The position numbers and the translations under genes were made by a program. 64,000 nucleotides of DNA, taken from contig JAIWND010000002.1 of the NCBI GenBank assembly GCA_025330725.1, positions 186,001 to 250,000 on the forward strand, read 5' to 3'. Below the pieces are notes generated by a model. That model was not told the origin of the DNA, made no database searches, and saw nothing but the letters and a program-made list of their open reading frames with translations. Origin of the DNA: Chlamydoabsidia padenii. Its lineage: Eukaryota; Mucoromycota; Mucoromycetes; Mucorales; Cunninghamellaceae. Shown here in pieces: positions 55,828 to 64,000 of the stretch. Within the stretch, counting starts at the first letter, position 1, and each line of letters opens with the position of its first letter.

Positions 55828-57330
55828 CTAGTAAAAGAATAATCCACCGGCCAGGATGAATATAGTAAGAGTGAAAGGAGAGAGGGTACCTGATTTGACC
55901 GTACCAGAGGAAACTTGTACATTAGATTGTTGACTACTTGATGTTGATGAAGAAGCAGTTCCACCACCCACAGAAGAAGAAGAAGAAGAAGAAGAAGAAG
56001 CGGTACTTGATCCATCGGTAGAGTAAGGTGCAAATCCCACCCGATTCTGTTTCATGTCGTATACCGCATAGACCGCCCGTAAAGTAGCTTCACCAAGTAA
56101 CCAAGTCGGGGCCGAGGACAAACTACTGGCTTCATCGGCAGGAGCAATGGCAAACATACAAGAGGTAGCTGTCGCGACATCATTGGTATCAATGGGAATC
56201 ACCAACTGAGATACCGACACGACGATCTCTAATGGTTGTTGAATGGCCGCTGTGGTGGATGTCGAAATTCGGAAGCTGATGGTTTCCTGAGAGGATCGTA
56301 AACCACAATCGACCCGGTAGATGAGATTAAACACATCCAAGATGGCCTTCTTTTTGGTGAGACTGTCGACGACTTTTTTAGCAATGGCGGCAGGCATATA
56401 AGTCAATGTGGTACCAGTATCGAGTACAAACGGCATGATTGTGGTGGGCGAATAGGAATAATTCGTCGACGTCGAGATGCCTTGGCCAGGCACAGTCCAG
56501 TATAAATAGGTACCGTTAGTAGTGGTGCTATTACCCACATTTGGAGAGACAGGTTGATGAGATTGGATGGAATAGTCTACAACTGGAGCATACTGGAGAT
56601 CGCCCTTGAATTTTGTCTTGTCCACTCCACCAAAAATGATTTCGCCGCCAGAGTTGGTGAGGTAGATCGAGAAACTGTCGAGTTGTTGGTTTTGTTGCAT
56701 GAGATTAAAGGCGAATGGAGTATCGTTTTGAACACCACGAGCAGAGTTGAGACCAGGGTACCCCAAGCCAAAGATACCGTTTGATTGGACGCCATTGGTG
56801 ACCACGCCAAGAATGTCTTTGGTAGAGTTGACCAATCCGATTTTCTGATTCATCACTTTAGCTGTCCCTACACTGATCGTTTCTTGTCCGTAAGTTCCTT
56901 TGGCGTTTCCTTGTCCATATTGAATTGAGAATGGTTCGTTGGTTTGGGTCAGACTAGATGATCGACTGGTATCAAATCTTTCATAGGGGCAAATCGTCTT
57001 GGCACATTTAATACTAGGTACCCAAAGTTCTGAGCTAGAATTTTATGAAATGAATGAGTAAGTGAGCTCTTTATATAAATATACGTGTAGTTACCTGCCA
57101 GTATCTAGTGTAAGGTTGAAGACTTGAGGTGGAGTACCAACACCGACTTGGACCAAGTATTCCCGTCCATCCGCATTCAACAAGGGTTCCCGTTTTCGAA
57201 ATTGGTTATTCTTGATGGATTGTCTCAAGAGTTGTCGAGCTTGTTCGTTTCGAATGAGTGGAGCGCGTGCTGATTCTAGACTAGACGACACTAGCCCCAC
57301 CATGGCTATTAAAAGTACAGGGATATACAT
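55828..57330 (-). CDS. GPI-anchored pepsin-family aspartyl protease, copy 3
   Basis: Start at 57330 with a signal peptide (MYIPVLLIAMVGLVSSSLES), a prosegment with QSIKNNQFRKREPLLNADGR, then YLVQVGVGTPPQVFNLTLDT and DTG-SSELWVPS. Second active site PFVLDTGTTLTYMPAAI. Landmarks: SNGIFGLGYPGL, EIIFGGVDKTK, WTVPGQGIS, WLLGEATLRAVYAVYDMKQN (GE instead of GD). C-terminal Ser-rich stalk (SSSSSSSSSVGGGTASSSTS) and hydrophobic tail for GPI attachment. One intron, again splitting the Ser codon after DTG. The three proteases share orientation and order, so they are a tandem family. Confidence 0.92.
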
Positions 57331-57503
57331 TAAGAAGGAAGGGTAACTGTAAAAAGGAATGGAAGGAGTGCGAGAATAGTAAAATGTATAACAAAGAAGA
57401 GGGAAATAGTAAAATTAGAAAAGCAGTACCATCATTTTATTGGAAAAAAGAAAATCAAGAAAGGCACTTTAATGAGTAACGAGCTCTTAATGACATTCGT
57501 AAT

Positions 57504-57511
57504 CGGGATTT
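57504..57511 (-). promoter_or_regulatory. Recurrent promoter motif, protease copy 3
   Basis: Plus strand GTAATCGGGATTTAAATTA, 174 bases upstream of the start at 57330. Confidence 0.45.
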
Positions 57512-57897
57512 AAATTATCCAATTAGTGCCTGGTACCAGACTTTCTTTTCTGACTTTACCAAAAACGATTGTTTCTCAGGAACGGAATAAGAAGTTTAAT
57601 TACAGTATTTCTGGAACTGGTGTCGCACTTGTAAAAAACAGATTTCAGATTATTTTTTTTTTTGACCAGTTGTCCAAATCAGTTGTCAGGCTATCCTAAA
57701 GAGAGAGAAAAAAAGACAAAGATACAAAAGAAGTTTACTGGGTATAAACACAAGCTATATTTTTATTGGATATTAAGATATGTAAACAAATTATAGATAT
57801 GTAAAAAAAAAAAAAAAAAAAAAGTGATATAGACATATATGTGCCACCAATGATAGTTGCTAATGTTGTGTGCAATGTATTTGTTGATGATTGTTAC

Positions 57898-58191
57898 CTT
57901 TGTTGCTTTGTTTATGTCCTTTAATATTGATTTGGCACCCTGGAGTGTCAGATTCCAGTGAAGGCGAGATATCGAATCAAGTTTGAATAGATATACTTAC
58001 CTTTGCTCCGGCAGAAGCATCTAGTATGTTTTGTAGTTGTTGGCGACTGAGGTCGTTCTATTCTTTGGCCCAATCCAAATCCAATGTATACCAAAGTTTG
58101 TATGAAAGCAAATTGCCTTCACTGAGACAATGTCCTGTTGTTTTGATATACAACAAATAGTATTTGAAGGAGTAACTTGTTGAAGTGGAAA
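57898..58191 (-). pseudogene. Degenerate spliced coding-like segment with in-frame TAG
   Basis: Minus-strand frame reads LSYKLWYTLDLDWAKE, then TAG, then NDLSRQQLQNILDASAGAK up to a GTAAGT donor after 58001. A CCAG acceptor restarts at 57939 in the same phase with GAKSILKDINKATK and another GTAACA donor at 57897. Frame and phase are kept across the intron, which is hard to explain by chance; the stop suggests recent decay. Family not recognised. Confidence 0.4.
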
Positions 58192-59483
58192 TAGCATAAA
58201 AAAAAAAAATAGGCAATTGAGGCATTTGAAGAAAAATTCATGATCAGCACGGGGTGATAAATCAATCGCCGCTTAACATCAGGCCACACTGTATTTTTTT
58301 TTTCCCCACAAAATTAATCAAATGTTGCCTTCTCTCTTTTTCTTTGGAACTTTTTATTCATCGGGATACATCTTTTTGGAAAGTCAGAACTAGGTTGAAG
58401 GACAACAAATGTTACCAGCATACCGTCGGACTATCTGTGAAGTTATGACCGGAACTGTCTGCTCAATTATCTTGTACTAGAATGTCTGTCCTGGGATCGA
58501 CAAACTTCTCGCCAATGAAGGTGGCAAGATTTTAGAATCTTGTCGTTACTAATGCCTGGTAGTCAAGTAATTGATATTGCCATCTCCTCCTGTGTGATAT
58601 ACTGAACGAAATCGACGTGAAATTGATAGGTAACAAAATCTACTGATTATGTTATGATGAAAATACACTTTTTGTTTTGTTTTGACAAGGTGGACTTGAA
58701 ACGGAACAGCAAGAACACCAGTAACAACGCCAAAGAAAAGTAACAGCAAATTACCGATCATTAAAGTACATGATGAACATCACGACCAGATACCCCCCCC
58801 CCAAAGATCGGTACCAGCAGCTGACGTTATCTCCCCCACACACCAATAGACTGACCAGGTAAAGGACACATGTTGATATAAAGAGTGACCATGGTGTTAT
58901 ATTGCAGGCAGACGAGCTCACTTTTTTTTATATGTGATACTTGGCCTTTTGGATTCATCCTCCTTTGGCAATTAAGGGTGACAACATGGCATGGACCCTC
59001 AGCAATACAATACATATCTTGGTACACATCTGATGCAATGATTTGACCCATAATGTATAATAATTCAGTCTAGTTTAGTTGCCCCCTTTTTTTATTAACA
59101 CTTTGTATTTAAAATAAACATGATCTTATCCATATATGTTATTGTTGCTATAAATGAAATCATTTGAAACTAACTATACTTCTTTCATTGTGATACTTTT
59201 GGTATCATGATATTGCCTTTTCATAAAGAACCGTATATCAATGACAAGTGTGGGGTGGGGATGTTCGTTCCTGTGGGACGGGGTTTAAAAAATTGGCAAG
59301 TGTAGATGAGATTTTAAAGCACGTTTTTTTTTTTTATTTTATCACATGAATTGATTTTCTCTCTCTTTTTTCTCCCCAGACCCGTTTTAAACCCTCTTTT
59401 TTTTTTATTAGTTTACATATCTTCCTTTTTTTTTTTTATTCCTTCCTTCTTTTTTTTTTTTTTTAAATTTATATCCACCCTTC

Positions 59484-60643
59484 ATGACGACTAGGATGAA
59501 TCTACTACCACCAGGACTTACCTCGACGGAATGGACAGTGATCACGACAACGGCAATAGGAGCTGCACTAGTGCAATTAACATGGTTTTTATGCTGGGAT
59601 CGCCTGTATGTCCAAACCGAGCGACAACGAGCGTATATTATGTCGCTGTTAAGCAGTTGTGTGACGAGCTTGGGGTCCTTACCTTATGTCTATCAAGTCT
59701 TGATCCACCAACGAGGCAATCTCCATCTCTTACTCGTCACCACTAACCAACCAACGACCTTCTCCTTGTTATCAGTCAGTCTTACGACGTTCTTTATGAC
59801 ATTTCTCTGCTTGGATCTTCTTGTTGGTTGGTTCAAGTACCGTAACAAGATGGATATGCTCACCGGTTGGATCCATCATATTACCTACTTTTGTGTCCTG
59901 ACGTGGGTCCTGAAACAACATTATACTGGTATTTTTATCGCCATGTGTGTCTTGGAAGTACCTACCTTTTTATTGGCTTTGGGGTCTGTTTATCGTCCTT
60001 GGCGCCGTGATTACTTGTTTGCTTGTGCGTTTTTATCTACTCGAATTGTCTTTCATTCATTTATGATCAAAAGTGCATTTGGGTTATTCCATCTGGGTCC
60101 GATCACTTTGGCCTTGTCGGCGTTTCTTCCTGTCCATATTTATTGGTTTATTGGTAAGGAGTGATATCATGCAGGTGGGCGATTCTTCTCATGCATTCTT
60201 TTATATATATACATATATTTATAGGATTCATTAAACAACAACAACGACTTTACAAACAACGCAAATTGGTAAATTCGAATCATACGATGGTTGCCGAGTT
60301 GGAGGTCAGTACGAATGAACCAGTTGTATCAACCACTACATCAGCACAGAAACAACGATCATCATCACCCATTCGAAGACGACGACGATCTTTTGCTTCA
60401 ACCACTCGACACTTGCTATCACCTACACCTCCAACTGACTTTAACTTTAACCTTCCTTATCCTTCACAACAAATGATCCAACGCTTGGCGGATCGGTTAC
60501 CAGATTCTTTCTCGAGGGATATTTATCGATCATCGGAAAAACTACGAGGATTATGGGATCTGGCCTATCGACGATTACAATTACAAGAACAACAACAAAA
60601 TGATCAACACACTTCTTCCGTACCTACCGTGGCTGCCCATTGA
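59484..60643 (+). CDS. TLC-domain multi-pass membrane protein
   Basis: Two exons meeting inside a Gly codon near 60154/60224. Start MTTRMNLLPPGLTSTEWTVI. At least five membrane helices are seen (ITTTAIGAALVQLTWFLCWD, FSLLSVSLTTFFMTFLCLDL, YFCVLTWVLKQHYTGIFIAM, LEVPTFLLALGSVY, LALSAFLPVHIYWFIGF). The TLC signature GWIHHITYF places it with TMEM56/TLCD/ceramide-synthase-fold proteins of the ER; without the full Lag1p motif it is unlikely to be ceramide synthase itself. The C-terminal 120 residues are basic and Ser-rich, with a run SSSPIRRRRRSFAS. Role in lipid handling is plausible. Confidence 0.82.
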
Positions 60644-60925
60644 TTTATTTCTTTTTTTATTATTATTACTTGTAGTATAGTCTTTTTTAAACTAGTTTTT
60701 ACCCCACATTTTTAGTGTTATCTCCCCCCCCTTTATAAACATATGATCATTAGTTAACCCCACATACAATGATGATATATTTACCTGTATATGTATTCCA
60801 ATAAATAAAAAACAAAAACAAATGACAACATGGTTGTGATTTTATTTATTTATTATATGTAAAAGACGATGATGCTATAACTACAAAAAGGAGAAGGAGG
60901 CTATACAAATGGGTTGGTGTGTGTT

Positions 60926-63564
60926 TTAAAAAATAAGGTGCTGTACAAGTGAAAGATCCATGATCTTTTGTTTGGTTTCAGTAGAAATGGAAGGACATTG
61001 GGAGATGTTGATTTCGATTAGTTTGATGGTGGAGAGGAAGGAGAGTAGACCATCCCCTGTGACTCTGACACAACCACGGATGTTCAATCGTTTCAATGAT
61101 GATGATCCTTGATCCACCAACAGGTTCAAAGACACGTCCGATACCGCCGCCCCACAGAAACTGACATCCAAATCAACCAAGTAATGCAAATGAGCCAAAT
61201 GATACATGGCAGTATCACTTAGTGAGCAACAAAACGATAATGATACCCGTTCCAACCCACCGGCTGCTTGGGTCAAGCATTGTATCGCCCGATCCGTCAA
61301 GAAACTACAATCCACCAATATGATTTCCTTGAGTTTTGAGAAGGAGCTCCCCCAGGCTATAAACCCTTGATCGGTGATTTTGGTACATCTTTGTAAGTTC
61401 AGGTAGACCAACGAGTCCCGAGTATAATCCGCCAAGTGTTGCATTGTCATATCAGTCAAATTCTTGCAATAAGATAAAGAGAGCCATTCCAAACCAGTCC
61501 CATTGTGTTCTTTTGTTGCTTGAAGAAATCGAGACATCCCGGCATTAGTGATCTTTCGGCAATTCGATAGATCCAGATGGCAGAGCTGTGGACATTGTTC
61601 ACCTAATAATTGAAGAGTTTGATCGGTCAAGAGCCAACAAGAATTCAAGTCCAAGGTATGCAAGTGTTGTAATGTAGATTGGGTTGATGATGTATCCATG
61701 TCGACCAACAAAAGAGACCGGAAGCAAGAGTCAGTGAGATGGAAACATTGAGATAAAGACAATGATCGTATAGGTCGGTGGAGCGAGAGTATGAGGGAGG
61801 TCAAGGTGTCATCGGTGATTTTCTTGTGTATAGTGCTGAGATCGATATGATTAAGTGATAGGTCGAGAGTAAAGATATGACGCATAGATAGGTTGAGTCG
61901 CATCAATTGTATCAAGGTCCAGTAATCAAGTAAATCCATGATATGTATGAGAATCCTTGGTTCCAATGTTGTAAATCGATCTGTCGAATGAATCCTAGTG
62001 ACGAGATCAACATTGTCATTTTCTTGTTGATAAGACGACGGTGGTTGGGTAGTCCAAATTGGTGATGGAGGCAGTTCCAGAGTTTTCCGATTTGATTGTT
62101 CCAAATAATGATTATCATGTTTATTATCACTGGCATCATCGTCATCCTCCATGGGTACTTTTTGTGCTGCCAAACTGACGAGTATTGGATCATTCCAGAC
62201 TGCTATACTTGCTCGACGTTTTCTTGTTTCGGCTTTTCGTAACTGAGTAGCTGGTGTCATTGGTAAGGTCGGGTCTTGATCACATGTTGGACGACATTCA
62301 GATGTTTGAGGAGGTCGATCTTCGTTGAGTGATGTGGGTCGAATACCTATTAAAGAAAGGTAAAGAAAAGATCAAGTCAATGATTGTCATTAGTTTCCTT
62401 TTATTTTCATTTTACCTGTCAAGTTATCCAGTTTCCCATTGTTAAAATCATTTAATCTGGTACCAGCCACTAATTTTAACTTATCAGCAGCTTCAGGGAA
62501 TAGATCACATACTTGTTTGAAATCCACCCGGTTCAATACGTATAATTCAACTTGTTCCACAGTTTTAATGGTTGCCGCACATGGTTTATCAAGTAACACC
62601 AATGAATCACCAAAGTATCCTCCAGGTCCTAATCGTCCATAGATTCTTGTATCTTCTGTTTTGGCATCCACATCGACATAACCTATTGTTAGTTGAAGCA
62701 TAAAGAACGAGTTGGATGAATGATTCTACTATAAAATAAATAAAACTATTTACCATCCACGATAAAATACATTTCATCGCCTTGATCGCCTTGATTATAT
62801 ATGATTGTGTTTGGGTCATAGTATCTTGGTTGGATTGATAAACAGATCTCGTGTAAAAAGTTGTCTGAGCAGCCATAAAAGAATGGAATCTATTATATAT
62901 ATATATATATATATATTTAATAAGAGGTTACAAAGTTGATATTAAAATTCTCAATCTATTGTTTACCTACCTTTTCAAGATGATTTCTTATACCAGTTTT
63001 ACAAAAGGATTCCACATTGTTTTGAATACTTGACCTTTTTTGACTAGTAGTATCAGAAGCTGTAAGTGACTCTTGTTGTTCTATTGCCGCCTGTTCTTGT
63101 TGTCTGTTCTGTTCCATCTTGTCCATCATGGCCATTCGTTCTTCCGCTTCAAACCGAATAATCTTCTCCACGTCGGGGAAAAGAGGCAAAAGAGTATCGA
63201 CTTGTTCCAAAGTAAGAGCAGCCACTGTGCATTTCATACTTGCCACCACCGTCGCCGTTCGTGGTCGAGCATAAAGGATGCCAATTTCTCCAAAGCAAGC
63301 ACCTTGAGATAATGTCGCATAGGTTCGTTCGAAATCAGCAGAGCATACTTCCACTTGGCCACGGAGTAGAAAAAACATGGCTTTGGACGTTTCGCCTTTG
63401 GTGATGATGATATCGCGAGGATTGTAGATACGTACGTGCATGCCGCTGGCCAATGTCGTGAGAAAGGCTTCATTATCAATTCGTTGGAAGAGTGAATGAT
63501 GGCGTAAGGAAGATAATAAATCGGCTGGGTAGTCGGTAGTTGAGGTAATTGTGTCTTGTTCCAT
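60926..63564 (-). CDS. Fusion protein: two cyclic-nucleotide-binding domains, F-box, leucine-rich repeats (805 residues)
   Basis: Four exons (62971-63564, 62754-62889, 62416-62682, 60926-62346) join to 2418 in-frame bases. CNB1 (about residues 20-140): HSLFQRIDNEAFLTTLASGM, MFFLLRGQVEVCS, and a canonical phosphate-binding cassette GACFGEIGILYARPRTATVV with the Glu and Arg that contact cAMP. CNB2 (about 200-320): IPFFYGCSDNFLHEICLSIQ, MYFIVDGYVDV, cassette GGYFGDSLVLLDKPCAATIK, where Glu is Asp and Arg is Cys, so ligand binding may be lost. A basic linker follows, then an F-box-like stretch (FTTLEPRILIHIMDLLDYWT) and eight or more AMN1-type LRRs such as LEWLSLSYCKNLTDMTMQHL. This suggests an SCF ubiquitin-ligase adaptor controlled by a cyclic nucleotide. 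Confidence 0.9.
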
Positions 63565-63714
63565 TACACATTAATAAAATGGACTGGGTGGAGTAAAAAG
63601 GAAAAGAAAGAGAGAGAAAATAAAGAAAGAAAAAAAAAACTCATGCTGGAAAAAAATATTTCAAGGCCCGCCACTGAAGCGGGGCTCAATGCCCGGGCTC
63701 AAAAGTAGACTAAA
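63565..63714. promoter_or_regulatory. Divergent promoter, 150 bases
   Basis: Contains ATTTCAAGGCCCGCC (63659-63673), a motif variant, inside a GC-rich GCGGGGC/GCCCGGGC stretch midway between two divergent starts. Confidence 0.4.
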
Positions 63715-63976
63715 ATGACTTTGGCAATGAGTCTCATTCACCCAGAGTTGTTTAATTACATTCAATCAATGGGACCGGATGTTCCAGAAAGCCTAACATA
63801 TATGAATGTAAACATCACCCGCCCTTTCTCTTTGAAAATCAAAACATGTCGAATTTTATATAGTAATCCAGTAAGTCTTTCATTTAAAAGGTATGTATTC
63901 ACATGGGGGGGGCCATTGGTTTCTTTCATTTCCCGATAAGGTACGGACGACATCTCGTCTTCACAAATGTCAATGA
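63715..63976 (+). CDS. Candidate 63-residue protein, unrecognised
   Basis: Exon 63715-63870 (52 codons) starts MTLAMSLIHPELFNYIQSMG and ends at a GTAAGT donor; a polypyrimidine tract and AAG acceptor lead to an exon at 63941 that adds VRTTSRLHKCQ and a TGA near 63976. Other splice choices past the window edge cannot be excluded. It shares a short divergent promoter with the cNMP/F-box gene. No motif seen. Confidence 0.35.
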
Positions 63977-64000
63977 AAGAAGAGGACGCTCATAAAGGCG

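Larger units (their letters stand above)
57331..59483. other. Intergenic, 2.1 kb, with degenerate coding-like pieces
   Basis: Exact motif at 57504-57511 serves protease copy 3. Coding-like pieces on the minus strand are listed separately (57898-58191). A 70-codon ORF (58549-58761) begins with a signal-peptide-like MIGNLLLLFFGVVTGVLAVP but decays into changing frames, and a 74-codon Cys-containing ORF lies at 58827-59051. Poly-T and C11 tracts near 58791 and 59440 complete it. Confidence 0.45.

Noticed and set aside
51565..57330. Retroelement-type aspartyl protease
   Set aside because: Each chain has signal peptide, prosegment, two DTG motifs and GPI tail, as in cellular pepsin-family enzymes; no reverse transcriptase or LTR nearby.
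58827..59051. 74-codon Cys-containing ORF as a secreted peptide
   Set aside because: No signal peptide, no splice partner; kept only as part of the degenerate region.

Overview
This is a window of nuclear fungal DNA, most likely from an early-diverging filamentous fungus (Mucoromycota, probably Mucorales; the phylum is inferred from gene style and protein flavour, not from a marker gene). Genes carry many short introns of about 45-80 bases with GTAAGT-type donors, intergenic DNA is AT-rich with many A/T homopolymers, and every recognised protein is eukaryotic. Coordinates below span start to stop codon and include introns; I joined exons by reading frame, splice signals and family similarity.

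Layout. 1-2.8 kb: 5' part of the deubiquitinase Ubp14/USP5 (cut by the window edge) and ATP synthase subunit b (ATP4). 3.8-12.4 kb: a run of minus-strand genes: a low-complexity coiled-coil protein, a secreted PL14-type polysaccharide lyase, a bZIP factor, an unknown protein with an N-terminal MG, and a seven-transmembrane receptor-like protein. 12.9-16.7 kb: an ACAD10/11-like phosphotransferase-fold protein and a four-finger C2H2 factor, with a decayed gene between them. 16.7-20.8 kb: gene-poor, holding two candidate microprotein genes, one a 27-residue CCHC zinc knuckle. 20.8-32.5 kb: 3-hydroxyisobutyryl-CoA hydrolase, a RhoGEF, phosphomevalonate kinase (ERG8), a CDC50 flippase subunit, the palmitoyltransferase PFA4 and TIM23. 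33.7-43.4 kb: a secreted PLC-like phosphodiesterase, a SIN-type kinase with CH and C1-like domains, a small unknown protein, eIF2-beta and an SDR oxidoreductase. 43.7-50.6 kb: the large B-block-binding TFIIIC subunit TFC3. 51.6-57.3 kb: three tandem GPI-anchored aspartyl proteases. 57.9-64 kb: a degenerate coding-like stretch, a TLC-domain membrane protein and a gene fusing two cyclic-nucleotide-binding domains to an F-box and leucine-rich repeats.

The neighbours do not form a single pathway; most are housekeeping or signalling genes. The most notable observations are (a) a recurrent promoter-type motif, TTYRAATCCCG and near variants, found upstream of many unrelated genes and also at a few orphan places; (b) the cNMP-binding/F-box/LRR fusion; (c) the CH/kinase/C1 fusion; (d) two spliced microprotein candidates, both preceded by that motif; (e) two GC-AG introns, a 17-nt microexon and a (GT)32 tract beside a 3' splice site; (f) the aspartyl protease triplet with a shared intron inside the DTG-S active-site motif. 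No tRNA, rRNA, CRISPR array or intact transposon was seen.
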